Below, piece after piece: positions 1 through 7,379 of a stretch of DNA of 25,608 nt; positions within the stretch are counted from its first letter, which is position 1, and the number at the start of each line of letters is the position of its first letter. The DNA comes from a virus, in IMG/VR virus record IMGVR_UViG_3300002144_000433, positions 1-25,608 of that record; one strand, 5' to 3'. The position numbers and the translations under genes were made by a program. Under the pieces are notes generated by a model that was not told where the DNA came from, did no database searches, and saw only the letters and a list, made by a program, of their open reading frames with translations.

Positions 1-705
1 AATCGTCGTGCGCAGATCAATCGTGCTGACCCACTGCTCCGCTTTGATGATGTCGTCATTCGCATTGTAGACCGCTTGCCTCGATGCCTGTGACACGGCC
101 TGCGTGGCTGATCTAACGAGGCTGTCGGCATGGGCGCGCGTAATCCGCATAAAGCCCTCGACGACTTCCCCGTTTTGCTTACCGCCCCTGATCCGCCTGA
201 TTAGCTGGCCGTTGGTTTCGCCCTGCGCAATGCCGAGGCGCATGTTGTCTTGGAACCGCTTGAGCGTATCGCCTGCCTGCCGTGACAGCCATTCTGACAC
301 CGGAGCGCCCTGCACTAGCAGATCGCCCGTGATGGCCACTAGCTGCCCGCGTGTTAGCTCTGTGGTGATAAGCTGGACGCCTGCGCCCTGGTTGATTGCC
401 GCGGCAGCAAACCGCGCCTCCATGTCCGCAATTTCTCGCAGTTCGTTGGCCAGCCTGGTGCCTTCCGCGCGATATGATGCCGTAATGGTTGCCTTGACCT
501 GCGCCAGTAGCTTTTCCAGCCGCGCCGCTCGCCGTGATATGCTGCCGATGCCCGTGGGGTCCACGCGCGCAAGCTGTGCCACGATATCACCCTCAAGCGT
601 TTTGAGAAAGCGCGACACGTCACGCGCTTGGCCCGCTGCCAGCCTTTGCAGGTCCAGCGCGCGGGTCGTCATGCGGTCAAGGATTTCGTCGTTAGCGTTG
701 GTCAT
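1..705 (-). CDS. MuF-like minor head protein, partial (C-terminus beyond left edge)
   Basis: The reading frame is open from an ATG at 705 down to base 1 (235 codons) with no stop, so the gene continues outside the window. The product begins MTNANDEILDRMTTRALDLQ. It is mostly helical and ends in the window with AEQWVSTIDLRTT, which resembles the QW-STLD-RT signature of the Mu gpF / SPP1 gp7 minor capsid family. In that family these proteins sit in the capsid interior near the portal. The start lies 12 bases after the portal stop, and an AGGGG Shine-Dalgarno overlaps that stop codon. A MuF gene directly downstream of a portal gene is the normal head-module order, which supports the call. Any fused C-terminal effector domain would lie outside the window. 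Confidence 0.8.
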   Translation of the reverse strand, partial: MTNANDEILDRMTTRALDLQRLAAGQARDVSRFLKTLEGDIVAQLARVDPTGIGSISRRAARLEKLLAQVKATITASYRAEGTRLANELREIADMEARFAAAAINQGAGVQLITTELTRGQLVAITGDLLVQGAPVSEWLSRQAGDTLKRFQDNMRLGIAQGETNGQLIRRIRGGKQNGEVVEGFMRITRAHADSLVRSATQAVSQASRQAVYNANDDIIKAEQWVSTIDLRTTI

Positions 706-717
706 TGGCTCAGCCCC

Positions 718-2115
718 TTACGGTTGCCCGCTCAAGTCCAACGGCTCGCCCGCAAGGTCTGGCGCTTCCTCTGTCACGCGGTCCATGTCGTTCTCCGTGT
801 CCAGATCGGGACGCAGGAACCCGCGCCGCTTACGTTCCTCATAATACGCCTCTTTTGATAGCAGGCCCAGCGCAACGTCTTGCTGCATCACATGCACCTC
901 TTGCGCGGTTAGCGGCATGACGCCAAAGTCTTTGTTCACGACAACCGTGATGTCCTGCTCAGGCAGTCCAGCGTAAAACGCCATCCACGTTAGCGCCTGT
1001 TCCAGCGCGTCCTTGAGATTATCGGCCATCATGGAAAGCGTGGATGTTTCCTTTGCGCTGTCCAGCACCGCACCCGTCGCTGTTTCATTGCTGGCGACAA
1101 GCAATTGCAATCCAAGCGCCTGCATTTGATATTCAAGGTCTTTTAGGTCAGTGCGGCCCGCGCCGATAGCTGCGCCGGAATGTTCCACCCATGACAGCTT
1201 GGCGTCCGTATCGCGTGACGTGACGGCTTGGCTTGCGCTAATGATAAGCGGTTCATCCTCACCACGGCCAGATGCAAACAGGATCGGCACCCGCGCGAAG
1301 TGCAGAATGTGGCGCTGGTCCGACTGCGACTGCCAGTGCGCTATGTTCACGTCTGCCAAGTCCTCAAGGACAGGTTCGCCCATGAAAAAGCCCGTGCGCT
1401 GCGCATAGAACGGAATAACCGTGATTTCTTCGGCATTGGTCTGGTATTCATCCACGACCAGCCATTCGTCTTTGTTGTTCTTGCGGTAGATTTCAACCGA
1501 AACCGCGCTGCCTTCACGCGATAGCACCCGCACCTGGTCCACGTTGATCTGTGAAAACGGGTCTTTCGGATCGTCCTCAGTCACGGATTCCATAATGCGC
1601 AGCATGGACAGAGCAAGCACGTTACCAAACAGCCCCGTCTTGAAGCCCAAGATGTCCTCCGCCCGCAAATGCACCATATATGGCCGCAAGCCTAGCGTTG
1701 CCGCCTGTGAGCGGGTTGTTTCGCCGTCACGTCGCGGCGCGTCAACCATGATGTAGGAAATGCCCGGAACAAAGGCATCTTTGAACACGTCAGACGCAAA
1801 GGTGCTTAGGTCTTGGCCCTGCATATTGATATTGTCGGCAAAGCCCTTTAGCCGCTCAGAACCCTCGGTGATTTCAATTGACTTGGAAAACACGCGGCCC
1901 GTCATGTCTTTGACCGTCTTGCGCATCCCGTTGAACAGCCACGAAGACGACAGACGCGCCTGATAGTCTTCGGGAGATTCTGCGACAAACTTGGGCAAAT
2001 ATGTCTTGCCAGCCCTGCGCATACCTTCAGTACCAGACATTAAAGCGCGGCCCTTTTCGGCAGCCTCGACTATTTCAGCCATGACGCCGGATCGCTTTTG
2101 GACTGTTTTTGACAT
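718..2115 (-). CDS. Phage portal protein (DUF4055-like)
   Basis: This 465-residue protein resembles the DUF4055 phage family, which occupies the portal position in head modules. The N-terminal third carries the recognisable stretch RRAGKTYLPKF, then YQARLSSSWLFNGMRKTV and GRVF. The middle is a mixed alpha/beta portal-like body and the C-terminus is acidic (VTEEAPDLAGEPLDLSG). The inferred role is the dodecameric ring at the capsid vertex through which TerL pumps DNA. In a standard order it would follow terL directly, but here an HNH gene separates the two, ending five bases before the portal ATG. The Shine-Dalgarno before the ATG is weak, so translation may depend on coupling to the upstream gene. 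Assignment rests on family resemblance plus position between TerL and MuF. Confidence 0.8.
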   Translation of the reverse strand: MSKTVQKRSGVMAEIVEAAEKGRALMSGTEGMRRAGKTYLPKFVAESPEDYQARLSSSWLFNGMRKTVKDMTGRVFSKSIEITEGSERLKGFADNINMQGQDLSTFASDVFKDAFVPGISYIMVDAPRRDGETTRSQAATLGLRPYMVHLRAEDILGFKTGLFGNVLALSMLRIMESVTEDDPKDPFSQINVDQVRVLSREGSAVSVEIYRKNNKDEWLVVDEYQTNAEEITVIPFYAQRTGFFMGEPVLEDLADVNIAHWQSQSDQRHILHFARVPILFASGRGEDEPLIISASQAVTSRDTDAKLSWVEHSGAAIGAGRTDLKDLEYQMQALGLQLLVASNETATGAVLDSAKETSTLSMMADNLKDALEQALTWMAFYAGLPEQDITVVVNKDFGVMPLTAQEVHVMQQDVALGLLSKEAYYEERKRRGFLRPDLDTENDMDRVTEEAPDLAGEPLDLSGQP

Positions 2116-2120
2116 ATTAT

Positions 2121-2681
2121 TTATCGCCCATGATTTTGGTGGAACTCGTGTTTGCGCTCGGCGTTTTGCCGCACCTGAATTGCGTCTTCAATACCTACAA
2201 AAGCGCCAAGAAACTTCCCGACACCATCGATCTTGATTTGGGCAATCCACTTTTTTTGCCGCTCATTCCACGAGACCCCAATGGTTCCGCTGGTGTTTGT
2301 GCTTGGCTTCTTCGCATTGCGGAGATTTTCAGTCCTCGTAACTGATCGCAGATTAGATGACCTGTTGTCCGTCCGGACGCCGTTGATGTGGTCTATGTCT
2401 GCGCTGGGCCATGCGCCATTCTGAATGGCCCAAATCACTCTGTGAGCCAGCAACGACCGGCCAGCAACAGCGCCTATGTGATAGCCGTTTTTCATCTTAG
2501 CCGTAAATGCGGGCTTGCCGGAGTATCTAGCGTTCCAGTTGTTGCAATTGCCAAGTGCGCCCCTGTAACCATCATTAAACATCCATGCCTGCCGCCGATT
2601 CCAGGACAGCTTTCCAGTCTCCGGATCATATGAAAGCAATTGACGCAGTAAGGTTGGACAAGGTAGGACTTCGTTAGCCAT
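2121..2681 (-). CDS. HNH endonuclease with C-terminal AP2 DNA-binding domain
   Basis: This is a 186-residue free-standing homing-endonuclease-type protein. Residues 80-115 hold the HNH core (LLAHRVIWAIQNGAWP, then DIDHINGVRTDNRSSNLR). Residues 130-175 hold an AP2-like DNA-binding domain (TSGTIGVSWNERQKKWIAQI, ending in a GxF-x-EDAI helix). HNH plus AP2 is a well-known phage homing endonuclease layout. The ATG is preceded by GGAG at suitable spacing. The gene separates terL from the portal gene and has no obvious structural role, so it is best read as a mobile insertion. It is one of three HNH genes clustered around TerL. A hairpin lies just upstream of its ribosome binding site. Confidence 0.85.
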   Translation of the reverse strand: MANEVLPCPTLLRQLLSYDPETGKLSWNRRQAWMFNDGYRGALGNCNNWNARYSGKPAFTAKMKNGYHIGAVAGRSLLAHRVIWAIQNGAWPSADIDHINGVRTDNRSSNLRSVTRTENLRNAKKPSTNTSGTIGVSWNERQKKWIAQIKIDGVGKFLGAFVGIEDAIQVRQNAERKHEFHQNHGR

Positions 2682-2712
2682 GGCGTGATCTCCATTCGAT
2701 CCGTTGGGGTGA

Positions 2713-2755
2713 AGCCCGTGTCGGTGTTGAAACCACCTATGCGGGCTGTTTTTTT
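2713..2755 (+). other. Two-tier hairpin followed by a T run, upstream of the HNH-AP2 gene
   Basis: The outer arms AGCCCG (2713-2718) and CGGGCT (2742-2747) enclose inner arms GGTG (2723-2726) and CACC (2734-2737). A run of T follows from 2749 on the + strand. In the + direction this looks like an intrinsic terminator, but the nearby genes all read leftward. It could instead be a structure in the leader of the HNH-AP2 mRNA that limits its translation or readthrough. Confidence 0.4.
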
Positions 2756-2768
2756 ATAGCACAACCAA

Positions 2769-4928
2769 TCAAAATTGCAACGAGGTGCTGGTCATTGACG
2801 GCTTAACAACTGGCATTTCGTAGGCCATCGGATAGCCAAAAGCGTCACAGTTTGAGACGATAACGCCGCCCAAATCAAAGCACCCATGATTAGGGACCGT
2901 GATGCAGTAAACGTCGCTAAGCCCGCCTTGCTTTATTTGCGCAACTTCTACCGCAATGGACTGAGGATTTGTATCGGTTGATCGTAAAGTCTTCGCCGCA
3001 TCCAGCGCAAACTCTGATTTCATTGTCGATACCAGATGCTCGGCGGGCAGCAGCCCTGCAATTTCGTCCGCAAAACATTGCTCTATCAACGAGGTTGCTT
3101 TTGAATGCACCCCCGCAATGTGTGCATGTGTGGTCTTTGGTTTTTGCGTGAAGCGCTGACCCAGTCGCCTTGTAATGTTCTCTGTGCCAGTCAGCACCCG
3201 CTTCGCTGGCGTGCCATACCTTTGATGCTTCAATGGCCTCTCTGGGCATTGGCCTTGTGTGTCCAGCGTGGTGGTGGCGCATGTGTTCCGACGCAGTGAT
3301 AAGCTCAAGGTTCCCGCCATTATTGTTTGCCCTATCGTGGTCAACATGGTGGATGTGCCAATCTTTGCCTCTTGGGATAGGCCCGTTATGAAACGCCCAA
3401 ACGTCTCTGTGTAGCCTTGCACCGTCTGCCTGAAAGTAGTTTCCGCAAAGATAGTATTTTGTTCCGTTGAAATCTTGCTGGGTGTCGCTGACAACGATGG
3501 GCTGCATAGGATGTCTCCGGCGGTTAATTCATCAGCCCGAACCCACCCAGATGAAGAAAGGATTTTGTGGTCTAATGTCACTCGGAAACTATAGCCGTTT
3601 GAAAGCGTAACCGCAAGCGTCCTTTCACCCTCTCGTTTCAACCCGCCGTTGACGTATTGCACTTCTTTGCCGAATGGTCCGGTCACTGTCCCTCGCTCTG
3701 GAATGCAATCAAACCTAGTCTGCTTCCCGTTGGCAAAAACCATCGTTTCCCCCGAAAAACACTGATGGTCAAGCCCCGTTGTCTTGTCGGGTTCGCCCTG
3801 CTTGTTGTAGGGCTGCTGTTCAAGGCATCGCGCTGTTTCTGGGCATGTGTCAGGGTTGACGAACACGCGGCCCCGCTGGAAGCCCATATTGACGGCCAGC
3901 ACACGATCCTTAACCCTTGGATTGCTTGGCTTGGCCCGTATGGCGTAGCCTGCTTGGCGCAGTAGACCGATGTCTGACAATGACGCGCCCTTGCTGCTTG
4001 TATTCTTGCCGCTTGCGTCGGGGTAGATCGTGACGCTGTGGCCCTCGTATCGCTCGCCCATTGTGGCAATCATGCTTGGCGTATCAACGCCGCCTTTGAT
4101 TTCATCGACGCAGTGCCAATCGTTTTCGCGCAGAACATAAGCACACGCGGCCATATTGCCTACGTTGAAGTCCATGCCCAGCTTGATCGGCTCACCGGGT
4201 TGCAATGTCTCGCGGCTGCGGTTGGTCTCGCGGTTATATGAGTTGTAAACGCTGCCCGATGTCAGGTTGGTAAACTCGCCCATCAGATAGGCGCTGATCA
4301 GTTCTTCCGGGTAGGTATCCTTGAGCGACTGGATATAATCTGGCGGCAGGTATTTGTTATCCTCCGTTCTGGCCCGGATTAATCGCCTGCCATCGCCCGC
4401 GTCTTTTACAAAAATGCGATACATCGCCTTGAAGCCTTCGGGCGTTGACACAATGACCATTTGCCGAACGTTGCCAGCCCGCAATCGACCCATGAGTTTT
4501 TCAAATGCTGAATATGCTAGGTTTGTTTTAGCTGTGTCGAATTCGTCCAAGATAACCCATGCGGCATTGACGCCAATCAGCCGGTCGAATCGCTCCATGC
4601 TTTTGCATATGATGCGGGTTTGCTTTCCCGCAGCGGTGCAATAGAAAATCATCTCCGACTTGTTGAAGTGAAACGGAATGCCGAATTCATCGAGCGCGGC
4701 CTCCACCTCTGGTATCAAGATTTGCGTCAAAAGAGGGAAGTTCGGTTCTGTAATTATACCATCTGATCCTGGGTTTAGTAGCGCCAAGGTGCAAGCCTTG
4801 CGGGCAACGGCGTATGTCTTGCCGCCGCCGTAGCCGCTCACAAGCCCTAGAATGCGCGTGGTGGTGTCCTCTATCAGATCAAACTGGTGCGGCAGTAGGT
4901 CTATTGTCCTAGTGTTTGCAGCTGTCAA
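2769..4928 (-). CDS. terL: Terminase large subunit (packaging ATPase-nuclease) interrupted by an intein
   Basis: The ORF has 719 codons. The exteins are residues 1-389 and 694-719; the intein is 390-693. The ATPase domain shows Walker A SGYGGGKT (31-38), Walker B VILDEFD (about 125-131) and coupling motif STPEG (161-165). The nuclease domain shows GMDF (D253), IYPDAS (D304) and the split motif GLDHQ/CDAFGY, whose Asp695 is the expected third metal ligand. The intein therefore sits inside the nuclease active-site motif, and splicing should be needed for packaging. The spliced protein would be about 415 residues, normal for a compact TerL. The start is a TTG at 4928, because no suitable ATG exists; the first codons overlap the end of the upstream HNH gene by 20 bases. 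A GGTGG lies just upstream. This start is the least certain part. Confidence 0.92.
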   Translation of the reverse strand: MTAANTRTIDLLPHQFDLIEDTTTRILGLVSGYGGGKTYAVARKACTLALLNPGSDGIITEPNFPLLTQILIPEVEAALDEFGIPFHFNKSEMIFYCTAAGKQTRIICKSMERFDRLIGVNAAWVILDEFDTAKTNLAYSAFEKLMGRLRAGNVRQMVIVSTPEGFKAMYRIFVKDAGDGRRLIRARTEDNKYLPPDYIQSLKDTYPEELISAYLMGEFTNLTSGSVYNSYNRETNRSRETLQPGEPIKLGMDFNVGNMAACAYVLRENDWHCVDEIKGGVDTPSMIATMGERYEGHSVTIYPDASGKNTSSKGASLSDIGLLRQAGYAIRAKPSNPRVKDRVLAVNMGFQRGRVFVNPDTCPETARCLEQQPYNKQGEPDKTTGLDHQCFSGETMVFANGKQTRFDCIPERGTVTGPFGKEVQYVNGGLKREGERTLAVTLSNGYSFRVTLDHKILSSSGWVRADELTAGDILCSPSLSATPSKISTEQNTIFAETTFRQTVQGYTETFGRFITGLSQEAKIGTSTMLTTIGQTIMAGTLSLSLRRNTCATTTLDTQGQCPERPLKHQRYGTPAKRVLTGTENITRRLGQRFTQKPKTTHAHIAGVHSKATSLIEQCFADEIAGLLPAEHLVSTMKSEFALDAAKTLRSTDTNPQSIAVEVAQIKQGGLSDVYCITVPNHGCFDLGGVIVSNCDAFGYPMAYEMPVVKPSMTSTSLQF
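2850..3761 (-). other. Intein (Hint splicing element) in TerL, residues 390-693
   Basis: The 304-residue intein begins with Cys390 (CFSGETMVF, block A). It has a block B TLDHKIL (Thr451, His454) and a following GWVRADELTAGDIL strand. It ends with a block F/G region DVYCITVPNHGCFDLGG then VIVSN, followed by Cys694 as the +1 nucleophile. Block G has Ser rather than the usual His before the terminal Asn, a known variation that may slow splicing. Between about residues 475 and 655 the intein frame has no recognisable endonuclease motifs and is rich in Thr, Gln and Ser. That stretch coincides with an HNH gene read in another frame. The family assignment is strong because both Hint ends are present and removing the segment restores a canonical DHxxDAxGY TerL motif. 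Confidence 0.93.
2917..3507 (-). CDS. HNH endonuclease with two zinc-finger motifs, nested out of frame inside the TerL intein
   Basis: The 196-residue product is read in the +2 frame relative to terL. Its N-terminus (FNGTKYYLCGNYFQ, ARLHRDVWAFHNGPIPRGKD) and the HNH core HIHHVDHDRANNNGGNLELI (51-70) match the free-standing phage HNH type. The C-terminal half holds two CxxC-type zinc-finger motifs (CTHCGGAF with FCGRNC, and CAGCGEDF with HCGRSC). The ATG at 3507 has its own Shine-Dalgarno, GGAG with a 7-base spacer. The gene starts just after the N-terminal Hint segment, and its TAG stop (2917-2919) overlaps the codons just before block F. It is inferred to be the homing endonuclease that spreads this intein, translated separately. 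Its recognisable motifs argue against a chance open frame. Confidence 0.88.
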   Translation of the reverse strand: MQPIVVSDTQQDFNGTKYYLCGNYFQADGARLHRDVWAFHNGPIPRGKDWHIHHVDHDRANNNGGNLELITASEHMRHHHAGHTRPMPREAIEASKVWHASEAGADWHREHYKATGSALHAKTKDHTCTHCGGAFKSNLVDRAMFCGRNCRAAARRASGIDNEIRVCAGCGEDFTINRYKSSVHCGRSCANKARRA

Positions 4929-5715
4929 AATGCCACCGCTTCATGTTTGAGACGCTGCCTATTTTTCCGCAGTTAGGGCATTCCGCTTTACGCTTTGCTT
5001 TCTCCGATATTTTGGCCCTTGTCGCGTCTGATTGCGACTTGCCAAACATGGGGTTTTTGTCGCCTGTTATTTTCGCGCCGTTCCCAAAGTTTGGGTTCTT
5101 ATCCCCGCGCGTATCATATGCGCCAGCCACGCCAGAAACCCGTTTCCGGTATCTTGTGTTCAGCGCCTTGAGCGCATCGCACGTTTCAACTAGGTCGCGG
5201 TCGATCCTGTTACGCACCGTCAAATCAACCGTGAACGGGCGCGGATTATAACTTCTGACAGAAGATATTATATAACCGACTTCGTTGTTTTTTTTCCCGT
5301 ATCTCGGATGGTTTTTTCCAGCAATAGACGGCCTAGGCCCACGCATTTTGGCCGACGCTTCTAAGGAATGCGTCTTCCCCCTGAATGGGTTGTTCTTCGT
5401 GTAATAGTCAGACCGCCATTCTGCGTCTTTCCTAGCTATCAAGTCATACGTTCGCGACGTTACATTGACGCCACGGGCCGATTTTGTATTTCCGCGCGAC
5501 ATATACGCCAATGCCGCCCACATTTTCCCGCCGTGGATTCTTGCCAGCAACCGATGCGCCACAAAATGCGCCTTTGGTGTAAGTCTGACGATATTGGACG
5601 GATCGTCACCACCGCCAAGGCTTCTTGGCAATATGTGGTGCCTTTCGGCGCACCCCTGCAAATCCCTCATCTTGAAGGTGCGCACAAGTTGTTCATAAGT
5701 TGCTTGATTGTCCAT
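4909..5715 (-). CDS. HNH homing endonuclease with NUMOD3-like repeats, between terS and terL
   Basis: The protein has 268 residues. Residues 24-57 give an HNH motif (ERHHILPRSLGGGDDPSNIV, then HFVAHRLL). Short Gly-Lys repeats follow, such as NPFRGKTHSLEASAKM and NPMFGKSQSDATRAKI, resembling NUMOD3 modules that bind DNA in homing endonucleases. The C-terminus has a zinc-binding look (CPNCGKIG, then HFDSCKH). The gene starts 15 bases after the terS stop with a poor ribosome binding site, and its last codons overlap the start of terL. It appears to have inserted at the terS-terL junction. The region is more AT-rich than its neighbours, in keeping with acquired DNA. Confidence 0.85.
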   Translation of the reverse strand: MDNQATYEQLVRTFKMRDLQGCAERHHILPRSLGGGDDPSNIVRLTPKAHFVAHRLLARIHGGKMWAALAYMSRGNTKSARGVNVTSRTYDLIARKDAEWRSDYYTKNNPFRGKTHSLEASAKMRGPRPSIAGKNHPRYGKKNNEVGYIISSVRSYNPRPFTVDLTVRNRIDRDLVETCDALKALNTRYRKRVSGVAGAYDTRGDKNPNFGNGAKITGDKNPMFGKSQSDATRAKISEKAKRKAECPNCGKIGSVSNMKRWHFDSCKH

Positions 5716-5730
5716 ATCGTCAACATAGGA

Positions 5731-6171
5731 TTAATCTCGCTTTAGCACAACTGTGATTTGCCCCGCGCCCGGCATGGTTTCCCCTGCGAACATGCCGAGG
5801 TGCTTGCCCAGCAATTCCGCGCCCTTGAACACGCCCATAGCGTTGAATGTGTAAGCTGGCACAAGGTCACCCGTTGGCGTCTCGACAAGAACGGCGTCTC
5901 CGTTCCGATCTGTCACCGCCTCGGCTTGCTTGCATCGCTCCATTGTGCTGAAAATGCTATCCAGCACATAATCTTGGGTTATTTTGGTTCGTTCTGCGCG
6001 CTTGGCCTGCGCTTCTGTAATAGCCGTGCCGACTTCAACATGCTTCAACAGACGCTGGCCCATCGAATACGCCGTCTTTTCGCTGTATCCCGCGCGGATT
6101 GCGGCTTGCGTTGCGTTCAGGTCGATTAGGTATTCCGCGACAAACTGCGCCTGCTTTGGTGTTAATGCCAT
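5731..6171 (-). CDS. terS: Terminase small subunit (Terminase_2-like)
   Basis: From the ATG at 6171 the product has 146 residues beginning MALTPKQAQFVAEYLIDLNA. It continues TQAAIRAGYSEKTAYSMGQR, the typical N-terminal helix-turn-helix of Terminase_2 small subunits, which recognises the packaging site. The C-terminal part (YTFNAMGVFKGAELLGKHLG) is the oligomerisation and TerL-contact portion found in this family. An in-frame ATG at 6201 would add ten residues, but family N-termini match the internal start and GGCGGGAAG precedes it. In the standard order terL follows directly; here a homing endonuclease gene intervenes. An 88-base gap to the gene upstream shows no clear terminator. Confidence 0.87.
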   Translation of the reverse strand: MALTPKQAQFVAEYLIDLNATQAAIRAGYSEKTAYSMGQRLLKHVEVGTAITEAQAKRAERTKITQDYVLDSIFSTMERCKQAEAVTDRNGDAVLVETPTGDLVPAYTFNAMGVFKGAELLGKHLGMFAGETMPGAGQITVVLKRD

Positions 6172-6289
6172 CGGCTTCCCGCCTTTATGCTGTGAAGGCA
6201 TCCCGCCTAATGAAAAATGCGCCTAGCCTTTCGACTAAACGCAATTCCTCGCCTTCATAAATAGCATGTTTGGCGGGTTAGTCAAGTGT

Positions 6290-6781
6290 TCACCCCAAAC
6301 AGTCCAGCGCATTGCGCAAGGCTGCTAGGTTGCGCGGTTGTCCGCTTGGATCCTTGGCGCATTCCGTTTGCAGCAATGACACCTTAACGCGCCCGATCCT
6401 GTCGCGCATTGCATAGTAACGCTTATATGTTGCGGGGTTTCCATCGCCTGCATCAAACCCCCCTGACGATACGGCCAAGCATGACTTGCTTTCAGATATG
6501 CCGATTTCTTCGAGGTACGCCGCATAAACCTCCGAGAATGTCCGCGCCGATTGGGCCTGCTGTTGTGTGATTTGCCCTGATACCGTCAAGCGGCCAATCA
6601 TGTCACAGGCCATATCAACGTATGCGCCGCCTGCTTTGGTGTCTGGCGATTTCCAACTGCCCCGCGATAGGCGTTCTTGCGTTGGCCGTGCCGTTGGTTT
6701 TTCGCGCGCGATTGGCTGCTCTTGATCCGCAGCCTTTGGTTGCGCGCGTTTGTTGCGTCTTGCCTGTGATTTGCTAGTCAT
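6290..6781 (-). CDS. Uncharacterised phage protein upstream of terS
   Basis: This 163-residue protein starts with a basic, disordered tail (MTSKSQARRNKRAQPKAADQ, then a Pro/Arg-rich stretch). A compact helical domain follows from about residue 45, with features GGAYVDMACDMIGRL, ATYKRYYAMRDRIGRVKVSLLQ and a C-terminal GQPRNLAALRNALDCLG. I do not recognise a named family. A basic tail and helical domain directly upstream of the terminase genes would fit a DNA-binding late-gene regulator or a packaging accessory, but this is only positional inference. The ATG follows AAGGGG at good spacing. Confidence 0.65.
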   Translation of the reverse strand: MTSKSQARRNKRAQPKAADQEQPIAREKPTARPTQERLSRGSWKSPDTKAGGAYVDMACDMIGRLTVSGQITQQQAQSARTFSEVYAAYLEEIGISESKSCLAVSSGGFDAGDGNPATYKRYYAMRDRIGRVKVSLLQTECAKDPSGQPRNLAALRNALDCLG

Positions 6782-6803
6782 GCCTGCCCCTTTTGCTTAC
6801 TGG

Positions 6804-6968
6804 TCAACCTAGTTTAGCAACCACATACAGAATCATTAAAACAATGGCGGATGAGTTAAGCACCATTCCGCAGGCGATTAAAAGATCACGTCCTGAAATG
6901 ATCATTTTTATTGATGTCGTATGCAGCGCTGCAATAGCGAACGCATATAAAAATGTGGTGTAGTCCAT
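6804..6968 (-). CDS. Small membrane protein (54 aa)
   Basis: From the ATG at 6968 (AAAGGA Shine-Dalgarno upstream) the product begins MDYTTFLYAFAIAALHTTSI. It contains two hydrophobic segments, about residues 4-18 and 30-50 (LLIACGMVLNSSAIVLMILY). It is probably an inner-membrane protein. A longer in-frame version from 7058 would add 30 residues, but that extension has a weaker ribosome site and no family support. No homology is recognised; an accessory holin-like or exclusion role is possible but unsupported. Confidence 0.5.
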   Translation of the reverse strand: MDYTTFLYAFAIAALHTTSIKMIISGRDLLIACGMVLNSSAIVLMILYVVAKLG

Positions 6969-7094
6969 TTGGTTTCCTTTGGTTCTTGTCATGGTGTGCC
7001 GATTGTGGCCCGCGTCTAGGGAGGTAAGCGCGAGCCACGACCAACAAAGGAGGCTCATGACAGCCTAGCCACAATATGCGGCAATTGCGGTCAG

Positions 7095-7379
7095 TTAGTC
7101 AAGCGATACGCTGTTAAGTATCCAGAACGGCACGTTGCCCACTGTGGCCCATCCTTTAGGCGTTAGCGTGTAATCCTCGACGGTATGGCCGATATATACG
7201 CCGGGGCTGATGATGTGTCCGCTATCCTCAAGTCGTGCGATTGCCTGCACCCGCCATGAGTGGCAAGACCGAATGCGGCGCAATTTGTGGCCGATTGCGC
7301 CGCGATTGGCTGACAGCCCTGCGCGCTGTAAATCAGCGATGCATTGCAGCATTGTTGTGTTTTCTTCGTCGGTTGTCAT
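7095..7379 (-). CDS. Hypothetical winged-helix-like protein (94 aa)
   Basis: The product begins MTTDEENTTMLQCIADLQRA and has a helical N-terminal half. It then has a strand-turn segment GHIISPGVYIGHTVEDYTLT followed by PKGWATVGNVPF. The helices plus YTLTPKGW ending resemble small winged-helix DNA-binding modules. The family is not recognised with confidence. Its ATG overlaps the stop of the upstream 67-residue gene as ATGA, so the two are probably translationally coupled within the leftward accessory operon. Confidence 0.6.
   Translation of the reverse strand: MTTDEENTTMLQCIADLQRAGLSANRGAIGHKLRRIRSCHSWRVQAIARLEDSGHIISPGVYIGHTVEDYTLTPKGWATVGNVPFWILNSVSLD

Noticed and set aside
104-844. Long + strand ORF of 246 codons with Arg/Ser-rich product
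   Set aside because: It is antisense to the MuF-like and portal genes, spans their junction, and its product is low-complexity with no family features. It is a shadow of high-GC coding.
2769-4928. Programmed frameshift joining TerL to the nested HNH frame
   Set aside because: The intein frame continues without a stop to a proper C-terminal splicing block, and the HNH has its own start, ribosome site and stop. No slippery-site argument is needed.
5368-5745. 125-codon + strand ORF opposite the HNH-NUMOD3-like gene
   Set aside because: It is antisense to a gene with clear HNH motifs, and its product shows no domain or ribosome site.
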